DNA from: Desulfosarcina sp. BuS5
GTDB lineage: Bacteria > Desulfobacterota > Desulfobacteria > Desulfobacterales > BuS5
Reading direction: 5' to 3'
NCBI RefSeq assembly: GCF_028752835.1
Contig: NZ_CP087952.1
Span: forward strand, 911,041-975,040
DNA length: 64,000 nucleotides
The notes beneath the pieces are model-generated. The model ran no database searches. It saw only the letters and a program-made list of their open reading frames with translations, and was not told where the DNA came from. A program made the translations under genes and the position numbers. Shown here piece after piece: positions 36,868 to 45,271 of the stretch (its first letter is position 1; every line of letters begins with the position of its first letter).

Positions 36868-38379
36868 CTCAAGTTTTCGAAAAATAGTTCCTGTAAAAAT
36901 TGACATCTGGCATATTTTTTGCTATGCGGCCTTTTTCATAGGAGCAGCAACATCCCCATTAATAACAACTAACTCTTTGTATTTCTTACGATTGCGGTTC
37001 ATGTTAGCCCTGCTGAATTCAACCAGTTTGTTAACGAAATCCTCATCGGATTGTACTCGCAAGACAAACGCTTCCAAATTTTCGTTTTGCGCTCGGCGAA
37101 CTATTGAAGGAATCGTTAATGGTTCCTTTGGCAGTTTTCCAACAGTGCATTGCTTGTAATTCTCCAAATGGAGGAGGAAGTCAATCCAGGACACCAGGTA
37201 CAACGCTAGTGTTGCGCCTTGTTCACTCCTGATAGTGGCTCCCTCCATATCGGACAACTGCTTTGCATTCTTGAAAAACTCCTCAATAACCCAGCGGTGG
37301 CTATAAACAGAAATGATTTTGGTGGCTTCCCAGGTGAGACAATTGGTGAGGAGATACTTGATGGTTTGAGTGGCAGGGTCGTGACTTTCAACTATTCGAT
37401 GTTTGCCAGGTATGGCATTCAAGCGAACTGTTGAAGCCTTGGTTATGTAAAGTGCTTTTTCCTTTTGACCTGTTTCCGGGTCGGCAGGAAATCCACAACG
37501 AACAAAGGTTGTTATTTTTTCAAAATATTTTGCTAATCCAACAAGATCGTATTGATATTTTGCTAATCGTCCCTTTGGAGTTAACTTTGGTTCTTTGCAT
37601 GATTCTCTTATCTTGAGATTAGCTTTTATCTCAAGCACATAGTCAAGATTAAGCCGATTAAGCTCCTTGATAAATGGCGATATTCCAAACCAGGAGTCGG
37701 CAAGAACAATACACTTTGGAAACCCTTTTAATATGGCCCACTCCATCATTTCTACTGCAAGATCATATTTGGTTATGCAGTCACACCGTTTACCGCGTTG
37801 CCAAGGCATAAGAGTACCGGTTCCCTTGTGATATACTCGAAAAGCAATGGGGAATTTGATAAGTGCCCCATCACTATAATAGAGGAAAACAATGCAAGTT
37901 GCTTTTAAATTGGTTCCAAGTGCATGATCGAACAATATGAAAACACCATGAATCCATTTACAAAATTTGGTATGATGTTTCATGGTATCATCTATGATGA
38001 AATAGCCATGAGAAATTTTGTATGTGTTGAGTGTCTGAAGCAAATAGAGCATTTGCAATTCATCTGTACAAATTTTTGCATTCGAAAAAAGATAGGAAAG
38101 TGTGCTCACTGCTTTCTCTTTCAGCAACATACAGCTAATTTCAGTAAGATGTAGACGTGACCCTAATATTAATGCTGTAGCAACCAAGGTAAAGTCATAC
38201 ATCTGGGCATTCGTCAGTGCGGGTTGAAGAAAAGAGAGACCACTTACAACAAAACCAAGCCGTTTGGCACATGGAATTTTCATTTGTTCTCCTTGATGTA
38301 TATGTGAGAAAAAAAATGAACCAAACTATTTTGACACGTTTTGTTAATTTTGTCTACTATTATTTTTCGAAAACTTGAG
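36868..38379 (-). mobile_element. IS4-like element with CTCAAGTTTTCGAAAAATA ends
   Basis: 1512 bp between inverted ends, with the 6-bp duplication CATTTT (36862-36867, 38380-38385). It is inserted a few bases upstream of the RAYT start codon. A truncated copy is at 61255-62004. Confidence 0.9.
36922..38283 (-). CDS. IS4-family DDE transposase
   Basis: 453 residues. DDE residues in YFIIDDTMKHH, KCIVLADSWFG and the Y-(2)-R-(3)-E-(6)-K signature YSHRWVIEEFFKNAK (about 330-345), which defines IS4-type transposases. The DDT motif is also shared with IS701-like proteins, so the subgroup is uncertain. Intact. Confidence 0.85.
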   Translation of the reverse strand: MKIPCAKRLGFVVSGLSFLQPALTNAQMYDFTLVATALILGSRLHLTEISCMLLKEKAVSTLSYLFSNAKICTDELQMLYLLQTLNTYKISHGYFIIDDTMKHHTKFCKWIHGVFILFDHALGTNLKATCIVFLYYSDGALIKFPIAFRVYHKGTGTLMPWQRGKRCDCITKYDLAVEMMEWAILKGFPKCIVLADSWFGISPFIKELNRLNLDYVLEIKANLKIRESCKEPKLTPKGRLAKYQYDLVGLAKYFEKITTFVRCGFPADPETGQKEKALYITKASTVRLNAIPGKHRIVESHDPATQTIKYLLTNCLTWEATKIISVYSHRWVIEEFFKNAKQLSDMEGATIRSEQGATLALYLVSWIDFLLHLENYKQCTVGKLPKEPLTIPSIVRRAQNENLEAFVLRVQSDEDFVNKLVEFSRANMNRNRKKYKELVVINGDVAAPMKKAA

Positions 38380-38389
38380 CATTTTAAAC

Positions 38390-39394
38390 ATGGCACGAAA
38401 AGCGAGAATAGATGCACCTGGAGCATTGCATCATATAATTGTCAGGGGGATAGAACGTAAGAAAATTTTCAGATCAGATTATGATCGGAAAAACTTTTTA
38501 AATCGGCTCAATAATTTGATTCCTGAAACACAAACCGAGTGTTTTGCATGGGTATTGATTCCAAATCACGTCCACTTATTATTAAAAACCGGATTGATTC
38601 CGGTTTCTGTGTTAATGAGTCGTTTGCTCACCGGATACGCGGTATGTTTCAATAAGAAATACCGTCGCCACGGTCAACTTTTTCAAAACAGGTACAAGTC
38701 AATTTTATGCCAGGAAGATATATATCTAAAGGAATTGGTGCGTTATATCCACTTAAACCCGTTGAGGGCGGGTCTTGTGGAAGATATGAAAAGCCTGGAT
38801 AAATATAAGTGGTGCGGTCACAGTGTTCTGATGAATAAAGCCAGTGAGGAATGGCAGAATATCGATTATGTTTATAAACTGTTTTCCGGCAAAAAAAGAT
38901 TGGCAATAAAAGGGTATCGAGCGTTTGTGGAAAAAGGTATAAGCGCAGGTAAACGGCAGGATCTTACCGGTGGTGGATTATTAAGGAGTATAGGCGGCTG
39001 GTCGGTTCTCAAAGATTTTCGCAAAGCAGGCATACGTGTTAAGGGAGATGAACGCATTTTAGGTGACAGTGATTTTGTTGAAAATGTTTTAAAGGCCGCC
39101 GAAGAAGAATTTGAGCAGAAATATGAATTAAGAGCCAAAGGTTATGATTTCAATCGGGTAATACAGCGGGTTGCCGAAGTGATGGGCATGGAGATTGAGC
39201 AGGTAACGGCTTTCGGGAAATCACCGCCAACAGTTAAAGCGCGAAGTCTTTTATGTTTTTGGGCTCATCGAAAGCTCGGCATGACAACCATTGAAATTGG
39301 AAAAAAGCTGAATATATGCCAATCAGCGGTAAGTCGTTCATCCATAAGAGGTGAAAAAATTGAAAGAGAAAACAGATTTGAGTTGATAGGGTAA
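38390..39394 (+). CDS. REP-associated tyrosine transposase (RAYT), intact
   Basis: 334 residues. Y1-transposase core at 1-130: ARKARIDAPGALHHIIVRGIERKKIF, FAWVLIPNHVHLLLKTG (catalytic HxH), RYKSILCQEDIYLKELVRYIHLNPLRAGLV (with the tyrosine helix). The C-terminal region has a DnaA-like helix-turn-helix (KLGMTTIEIGKKLNICQSAVSRSS). ATG 38390 gives the family start MARKARI. RAYTs move or copy REP sequences; matching inverted REP arms lie at 36811 and 39393. The IS inserted just upstream may have cut it off from its promoter. Confidence 0.93.
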   Translation: MARKARIDAPGALHHIIVRGIERKKIFRSDYDRKNFLNRLNNLIPETQTECFAWVLIPNHVHLLLKTGLIPVSVLMSRLLTGYAVCFNKKYRRHGQLFQNRYKSILCQEDIYLKELVRYIHLNPLRAGLVEDMKSLDKYKWCGHSVLMNKASEEWQNIDYVYKLFSGKKRLAIKGYRAFVEKGISAGKRQDLTGGGLLRSIGGWSVLKDFRKAGIRVKGDERILGDSDFVENVLKAAEEEFEQKYELRAKGYDFNRVIQRVAEVMGMEIEQVTAFGKSPPTVKARSLLCFWAHRKLGMTTIEIGKKLNICQSAVSRSSIRGEKIERENRFELIG

Positions 39395-39423
39395 AAACGC
39401 ATAATATCATAGACGTCCCCATA
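39393..39423 (+). repeat. REP-type inverted repeat, right arm
   Basis: CATAATATCATAGACGTCCC plus CATAC, starting at the RAYT stop. Complement of 36811-36840. Another copy ends the broken RAYT at 29848-29871. Confidence 0.8.
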
Positions 39424-39438
39424 CCTGCCCCGTAGATA

Positions 39439-39670
39439 CGGCCCAGATCAATATTGCGGGCGATGAAGTTTCTTGTTTCGCATATCAGCGTGGCGTTTGA
39501 ATTTGATGGCAGCCTGCCGCGCAGGGAGCGATTTGCCTATCCTTTGCCCGCACTGCGCGAAGCCTTGTTGAATGCTGTTGTGCATCGGGATTACGCTAAC
39601 TCTTCTGATATCCAAATCAAGATTTTTGATGACCGGATCACTATTTTTAGCCCGGGGAAACTCTTGAACA
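39439..39670 (+). pseudogene. AlbA/RecG-like regulator fragment (HATPase_c_4 part)
   Basis: AMKFLVSHISVAFEFDGSLPRRERFAYPLPALREALLNAVVHRDYANSSDIQIKIFDDRITIFSPGKLL is the same domain as residues 255-330 of the regulator at 35366. Both ends are missing. A (CTATT)n run at about 39677-39700 follows. Confidence 0.75.
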
Positions 39671-39763
39671 GGATTCCTCTATTCTATTCTATTCTATTCT
39701 TTAGCCATCCCTTAACTGGGCGCCTTTGCGTGAGGAATATAAAATATGAACATACCGTATCCT

Positions 39764-39833
39764 GGAGCTATCAGGCCTGTGGTTATACCGACATACAAAG
39801 AAGTGTTTCAAGGTTCAAAAAATTTGAATATTA
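39764..39833 (+). pseudogene. HAD-family hydrolase, first segment (split by IS66-type element)
   Basis: CGYTDIQRSVSRFKKFEY continues in frame, after removal of one GAATATTA duplication, with YYKKILQKPINKNILEALG at 42660. The gene's N-terminus with the first DxD motif is also missing. Confidence 0.65.
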
Positions 39834-40221
39834 GTAACCGTTCACGGGTATAAATGCCCCCTTTAAATATTGGAATGGCAGGAAATGGTTGGGCCTATGA
39901 ATAAACGGTATATAGTATCGCTGTCTTCAAGGATGAAAAAATTTTAGGGATATACTACTACGCCTACCGATTCATCTTTGATGAGGATGTTGGATTATAA
40001 AGAGACAAAAAAAGAAATTCTTGCATTTGATCACTACTTAGGAAATCTCGTTCTCATTTCATGATCAGTGTAAGAATAAGCGCATCACCTATGATTGTCC
40101 TCTGCGAAATATACACGGAATATTCGAAATCAGTGGCCAGTCGATCACGCAGTGGCGGAATGTCAAATCAACTCCAGGTTTTTTAATAGACTGATTCCGA
40201 GGGATTCCTATCGTAAATTCA

Positions 40222-41673
40222 CTATGAGGTATCAGGTATAAGGGATGGGGCGGGATCATTCTTGAAGTACGCCTTAACTGCTTCCAATATAAAATTGAAT
40301 GCTGATCGGCCTTGTAATGCGCATGTTGCAATTACAGTCCATAACCGTTCGCAACTTTTTCGTCCTTTGATACTGCGTGTACCGTGAGTTACGTAACGAT
40401 CTATTACGATAAATCGGATTGCCTGTTCTGCCACATTGTTGGTAGGGCCTATTTCGGGAGTTGTGATAAATTCAAAATATTCTTTACCATGCTTGCGGAA
40501 TCGGTTGGCCATATTTTTGGCTTCCCGTTTTTCTTCTTTACCGTCTTTATTCAGTCGACTCGGAACATCCTCCAAGGCTGCTGTAATAATTCTTGCCTTA
40601 GCCTTTTCAAGAGCATTGGTGAAGTCTTCCGGGATTATATTGTCACGATCATGAATAACCTTGAACATATTTCGGACTTCATCCAGAAGTTTTTCGCCAT
40701 ATGCTTTTGTTTCTTTATCTGGCAAAGTTGTTAAAAACCGGATGTCCCGAATCAAGTGGGCGATACAAAACTGTATAGTAACGTTAAAATCCTTCATATA
40801 CTTGCGATACGCCGAAAAATAATCACAACCCAGTACTCCGTTGAACTCTTTACCCAAAACATCAATTAAAATTTTTGATCCACGGGACTTGTCGATTTTG
40901 AACAGCACATACATTTCAGCCTTGAAAACCCATGTCCAAAACTTGTCTTTGTTTTCCTTATGGCCGGTTTCATCGACATTTACTGCTTCCTCGAAAGGTA
41001 AACGATTGAGCAATTCACTGTATGGCGCTTCCAGGGACTGACTTACTTTTTCAATTACTTTTCGCAGATATCCACGGGAAACATTTTCTCCAAGGACGTC
41101 TCGGATAAATTTTCTGATTGTGGAAAACGATGCATGACAGACATTTTTCATATAGGCAACCAAGGCTGTCAAGCGCTCTTTGAAGAGCCCTTCCTTGACT
41201 ATATTAGCAGGAAAAGGCATGTAATGAATTTGCTGACATTTCTCGCACCATACCGGATACGAACGATGTTCTTCTTTGATTATCGGCAGCTCCGGCAGTT
41301 CCATTTGTTGGATAATACGAGGAGGCGCATCAATTATATGAACTTCCCCATCGCATACAGGGCAAACAGTTAGTATGTATGGATGAGTTTTGTTTATCTC
41401 ATCCTCGGTGAAGGGAGTACGAAGATGCCTCTCATGTCCGGGTTGGCCTCCGATCTTACGATTTCCTTCTTTTTGATTTTTTGGCTTTGTGATCTCATCA
41501 GAAGAAGGGCGTTTGCTGGAATTAGATGAGTTTTTTGAAAGCTTGGCAACCTTGACCTCCAAAGCCTTTATCTGCTCTTCCTGAAATTCAATAGTATTGC
41601 TTAAATCACACAGGATTTTGACCGTAACTTTCAGCCCGGCATTATACAAAGCCAATGCTTCATCATGCGTCAT
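40222..41673 (-). CDS. IS66-family transposase (ISBst12-like)
   Basis: 483 residues. Leader coiled coil with KVAKLSKNSSNSSKRPSSDEITKP and the GGQPGHERHLRTP motif, zinc finger CPVC...CEKC, DDE core in VNVDETGHKENKDKFWTWVF, LGCDYFSAYRKYM and PTNNVAEQAIRFIVIDRYVTHGTRS. Only distantly like the TnpC at 15167. Overlaps the upstream DUF4338 stop by 11 bases. Confidence 0.92.
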   Translation of the reverse strand: MTHDEALALYNAGLKVTVKILCDLSNTIEFQEEQIKALEVKVAKLSKNSSNSSKRPSSDEITKPKNQKEGNRKIGGQPGHERHLRTPFTEDEINKTHPYILTVCPVCDGEVHIIDAPPRIIQQMELPELPIIKEEHRSYPVWCEKCQQIHYMPFPANIVKEGLFKERLTALVAYMKNVCHASFSTIRKFIRDVLGENVSRGYLRKVIEKVSQSLEAPYSELLNRLPFEEAVNVDETGHKENKDKFWTWVFKAEMYVLFKIDKSRGSKILIDVLGKEFNGVLGCDYFSAYRKYMKDFNVTIQFCIAHLIRDIRFLTTLPDKETKAYGEKLLDEVRNMFKVIHDRDNIIPEDFTNALEKAKARIITAALEDVPSRLNKDGKEEKREAKNMANRFRKHGKEYFEFITTPEIGPTNNVAEQAIRFIVIDRYVTHGTRSIKGRKSCERLWTVIATCALQGRSAFNFILEAVKAYFKNDPAPSLIPDTS

Positions 41674-42541
41674 GACATAACTCCCTGCGAAAGTTTTTAG
41701 TCAAGGGATAAACATAAACAGCCTTTTTGGAAAGTAGTGGTTGCTTTGATTTGCTGAGCTTGCCCTGACCGGTTGTCTGCCCCACACAGATCCAATTATC
41801 CGCTTTATAACAGGTACCGCGGTAGCGCTCTGTGTCAACAAAGGTTTCAAGCAGATAAACCGGATGATGATATAAAGTTTTCCAATCTTGTAACAAGCGA
41901 TGACGGTTCAATGCCAATAAATATGATGCCAAACAAGGGACTTGAACCCATGGCAGGATCAAAAAACGGAGATTGTTGGCGATTAGATGAAGATTGTTCT
42001 CTCTAATCTTTTTGCTCCAGCCAATGAAACGATCTCGTGCTCCAATATACCATGGCGCTGACCCCCATGCCAAACACGCAATAGGGCGATTATGAGAAAA
42101 TGCAATATATTTGAGATGCTCCCCAACTGGTTGAGTATAACCAAGATAATGGTACTCACTTACAAGACCATTGAATATCTTCTCAAAAGAAGTTCTGCGA
42201 ACCTGGTCAAGTTTTATAGGAAACAGGTCTTCGACAGAACAATGAACAGGAGTTTTATCGACTATTACCCAGGATGTTTTTTTTCGCTTTGCAAGAGGGT
42301 TGGGAGGGGTACATTTTCGGGCAGGCAGTTTAATAAAACCCTTTGATTCCAAAAGAAGCAGCAGGCTTCGGCAGATCATATCTTTAAGAACACCATTAGA
42401 CTGTCTCCAGTTCCATTCCCTGCAGACTTCTTGAGAAATGAAGCGTCTGCTTTTGTCAGGATGTGATTCAATAATCCGCCTGACGGTCGCTATATTTTGC
42501 CTGGTGACTGATCGCCTCCGATATGTTATGACTGATTCCAT
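41663..42541 (-). CDS. DUF4338 (DruA-like) passenger of the second IS66-type element
   Basis: 292 residues from ATG 42541 (a GTG at 42550 is possible). Same architecture as the passenger at 8069 but clearly diverged: SRRFISQEVCREWNWRQSNGVLKDMICRSLLLLLESKGFIKLPARKC, VSEYHYLGYTQPVGEHLKYIAF, RFIGWSKKIRENNLHLIANNLRFLILPWVQVP, ETFVDTERYRGTCYKADNWICVGQTTGQGK. It is placed directly before and overlapping the transposase gene, as in the other IS66. Confidence 0.82.
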   Translation of the reverse strand: MESVITYRRRSVTRQNIATVRRIIESHPDKSRRFISQEVCREWNWRQSNGVLKDMICRSLLLLLESKGFIKLPARKCTPPNPLAKRKKTSWVIVDKTPVHCSVEDLFPIKLDQVRRTSFEKIFNGLVSEYHYLGYTQPVGEHLKYIAFSHNRPIACLAWGSAPWYIGARDRFIGWSKKIRENNLHLIANNLRFLILPWVQVPCLASYLLALNRHRLLQDWKTLYHHPVYLLETFVDTERYRGTCYKADNWICVGQTTGQGKLSKSKQPLLSKKAVYVYPLTKNFRRELCHDA

Positions 42542-42659
42542 TCCTGACACTATAAACCATCAGGCACTGGAACGCAAAATTTTTCTTAAAAAAATTTGCG
42601 GTTAGATATTAAATTTTAAACTCAAAACGATTATTGCCCGTGAACGGTTACGAATATTA

Positions 42660-43092
42660 TTACAAAAAAATTTTGCAAAAACCTATTAATAAAAATATAT
42701 TGGAAGCTCTTGGTAGAGAATTCAACCAGCTTGCCATAGAAGGCGTGTTGGCCGCTCCGTTCGTTGATGGTGCATTGGAAACTTTGGAACAGCTCAGAAA
42801 ACAGTGTATTCCGGCTTTTGTTGTATCGGGCACGCCGGATGAGGAAATCAAAGTTATCGCGAAAAAGAGAAATATAGCCCTTTACTTTCTGGAGGTACAC
42901 GGTTCTCCGAGAAAAAAAGAGGGGATTGTTAAGGATATCGCAGGACGTTATGGGTATAAGCTGGGAGATTGCTTGTTCGTTGGTGATGCCATAACGGATT
43001 TTGATGCGGCTCAAGATTGTGGAACTAAATTTCTTAGGGTTGTTAATGATGAAGAACGATCACCATTTCCGCCTGGGACGGAGATCAGTTAA
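42660..43092 (+). pseudogene. HAD-family hydrolase, second segment
   Basis: Contains HAD motif II-III-IV regions: FVVSGTPDEEIKVIAKKRNIALYF, GSPRKKEGIVKDIAGRYGYK and LFVGDAITDFDAAQDCGTKFLRV. Probably a phosphatase-like enzyme before disruption. The 3' end overlaps a convergent ORF6N remnant. Confidence 0.75.
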
Positions 43093-43235
43093 AGAATCTT
43101 GATATTGTGAGACAGTTTTCGTATTTTGGAAAAGGTTTCAATTATCGCCAAGGTAGCCTGAATCGCTTGCGGGCTTTTGAGGATGGTGGCCAGCATGTAT
43201 AAGCATTTTTCTGTGAATGCCTTTGAATTTTTATG
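43089..43235 (-). pseudogene. ORF6N-domain protein, C-terminal remnant
   Basis: The reading KNSKAFTEKCLYMLATILKS then PQAIQATLAIIETFSKIRKL matches the C-terminus I know from ORF6N-domain proteins. About 48 codons remain; the N-terminal ORF6N domain is absent. Confidence 0.6.
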
Positions 43236-43728
43236 TTTTCAGCCTGTTATTATGGCGAGATCCCATGACCTTTAACCTTTTTTTGTTCTGCATTACAAGA
43301 TTCGTCTATCCTTCAATATGTTGAGACATCTCACAACAAATTCCTCAATTTCCAATTTCTCTTTAGTAAGTACATGGAGGGCAGGATAAACGTGAGCAAC
43401 AATCCTTGATGCTGAAAAGTGAAGAACTTATCGCTGAACTCCTTGATGACGATCTGCAAATAACCGACACAGAAACAAACATAGATAGAACTGAATTTTG
43501 CCGTTTCAAAGTTTAAGCACAAAATAAAAAAGAAAAATAAATGAGAAAAACATGCATTGTCATTTAATATAACTCATTGAATTTATTGCACGTAAATTTG
43601 ATCTAAAATTTTCACTTTCAATAAAATTCAGGAAGTTATGACATGATCTGCTCAATGTCAGTTATTATGAAAATTTTGCAAAAACCGGGACCCTTCAGAT
43701 TTAGTAAATACTAAAGTTGATTTTAAAT
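43236..43728. other. Degenerate intergenic DNA
   Basis: No gene seen. Short open frames lack ribosome sites and recognisable motifs. AT-rich near 43530-43720 just before the IS4 end. Confidence 0.4.
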
Positions 43729-44170
43729 CAGTAGTGTCCGGTTAAGTTTTTGCATATAGCATTTGCTCTTTGATAATCAGATTATTAGACCATACGTTTT
43801 TTTCGTCAGTACGTAATTCGTTCTGGATGGTATTTCTAAGCTGACGAATCCTCTTTATTGATACAGGTTCATTAAACTGTTCATGGCAGTATATGGCCAT
43901 AAGCAGGTAGGTTATTAACCCCGCAAGGATTTGAACCATCAGGCCATATCTACTGTGAGCAATCAAGTGGTACACTTTTAAATGTTTCTTCCACCATTTG
44001 AAAAAAGTTTCGATATCCCATCTAAGCTTATAAACGGTTGCAACCTGCTCGGCTGTAAGATCATAACGATCAGTTGCCACAAAATATTTGACACCGGCAA
44101 TTTTATAACCAACCAGTCGAACCGGCTTTCTGGTCTGGTTTACCCCAGGAGTGCCAAGAAGAACCACAGC
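43729..44170 (-). mobile_element. IS4-family element, 3' fragment (copy 4)
   Basis: 442 bp of the right end of the 1308-bp IS4 element in reverse, from terminus CAGTAGTGTCCGGTTAAG to the point where the unclassified IS begins. Encodes the C-terminal 146 residues of the transposase, including YKLRWDIETFFKWWK. Confidence 0.9.
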
Positions 44171-44760
44171 TGGGGTGTCCAAAAACTCAGTTTTGTGGCT
44201 ACTTTTTTTGCTCAACTTTTGGCCCTATCATGAGTGCGATTAATATCTTGGCACATTGTTGGGGTCATGAAATGCAGCATTAAAATTATCTTCCCCAACC
44301 AAATCCCGGCATTCTTTGCACTCCTGCCATATCCCTGAATGGCTGTTATTGTAATGAAAATGGCAGAGACCCTCGTGCTCGTGATGATATTGGCAATAAT
44401 CTCCACCTTTTATAGATGCAAAAGAAGTGTCACAGCAAATCCATTGGTCACAACATTTTGTTTTTATTAAAGGAACAGAATCGTTTCCACAAAAGCTACA
44501 ATGTTTGCCAGGGATTATTTTTACTTGCAATCTATCATATGTCATTCAGGCACCTTCAATATTTTCAGTAAAATTTGCGTAGACCATAACAAAATGCCGT
44601 CAATAATTCAAAATTGCTGATTGAAAAAAATTATTATTCCCTATATATTCAAATATTTTAACCAAAAAGATGGTTATTGCTATGAGTAAAGTTTCAAAAT
44701 TAAAAAAAGTAGAACTGCCTGGAAAGACAAAGCAGTTGATCGTACTCGTATAATTAAGTA
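44171..44760 (+). mobile_element. Unclassified IS, left-end tandem duplicate
   Basis: 590 bp, differing by about one base from 44761-45350. Starts with the terminus TGGGGTGTCCAAAAACTCAG and stops exactly where the complete element begins, so two left ends lie in tandem. Confidence 0.9.
44240..44545 (-). CDS. Cys/His-rich passenger protein (copy 1)
   Basis: 101 residues, intact although its element copy is truncated. Differs from the copy at 44830 by Val for Ala at residue 8. See that entry. Confidence 0.55.
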   Translation of the reverse strand: MTYDRLQVKIIPGKHCSFCGNDSVPLIKTKCCDQWICCDTSFASIKGGDYCQYHHEHEGLCHFHYNNSHSGIWQECKECRDLVGEDNFNAAFHDPNNVPRY

Positions 44761-44829
44761 TGGGGTGTCCAAAAACTCAGTTTTGTGGCTACTTTTTTTG
44801 CTCAACTTTTGGCCCTATCATGAGTGCGA

Positions 44830-45135
44830 TTAATATCTTGGCACATTGTTGGGGTCATGAAATGCAGCATTAAAATTATCTTCCCCAACCAAATCCCGGC
44901 ATTCTTTGCACTCCTGCCATATCCCTGAATGGCTGTTATTGTAATGAAAATGGCAGAGACCCTCGTGCTCGTGATGATATTGGCAATAATCTCCACCTTT
45001 TATAGATGCAAAAGAAGTGTCACAGCAAATCCATTGGTCACAACATTTTGTTTTTATTAAAGGAACAGAATCGTTTCCACAAAAGCTACAATGTTTGCCA
45101 GGGATTATTTTTGCTTGCAATCTATCATATGTCAT
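44830..45135 (-). CDS. Cys/His-rich passenger protein (copy 2), probable zinc-binding
   Basis: 101 residues with pairs CSFC, KCC, ICC, then YCQYHHEHEGLCHFHYNN and ECKEC. Eleven cysteines and several histidines suggest one or more zinc sites. I do not recognise the family. It lies inside the IS between the left terminus and the divergent transposase gene, so it moves with the element. A regulator of transposition or an unrelated cargo are both possible. Confidence 0.6.
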   Translation of the reverse strand: MTYDRLQAKIIPGKHCSFCGNDSVPLIKTKCCDQWICCDTSFASIKGGDYCQYHHEHEGLCHFHYNNSHSGIWQECKECRDLVGEDNFNAAFHDPNNVPRY

Positions 45136-45271
45136 TCAGGCACCTTCAATATTTTCAGTAAAATTTGCGTAGACCATAACAAAATGCCGTCAATAATTCA
45201 AAATTGCTGATTGAAAAAAATTATTATTCCCTATATATTCAAATATTTTAACCAAAAAGATGGTTATTGCT

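Larger units (their letters stand above)
39834..42651 (-). mobile_element. Second IS66-type element (ISBst12-like, no tnpA/tnpB)
   Basis: 2818 bp with ends GTAACCGTTCACGGG and an exact 8-bp duplication GAATATTA (39826-39833, 42652-42659). Contains only a TnpC-type transposase and a DUF4338 gene. The 388-bp stretch 39834-40221 has no gene. Confidence 0.92.
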
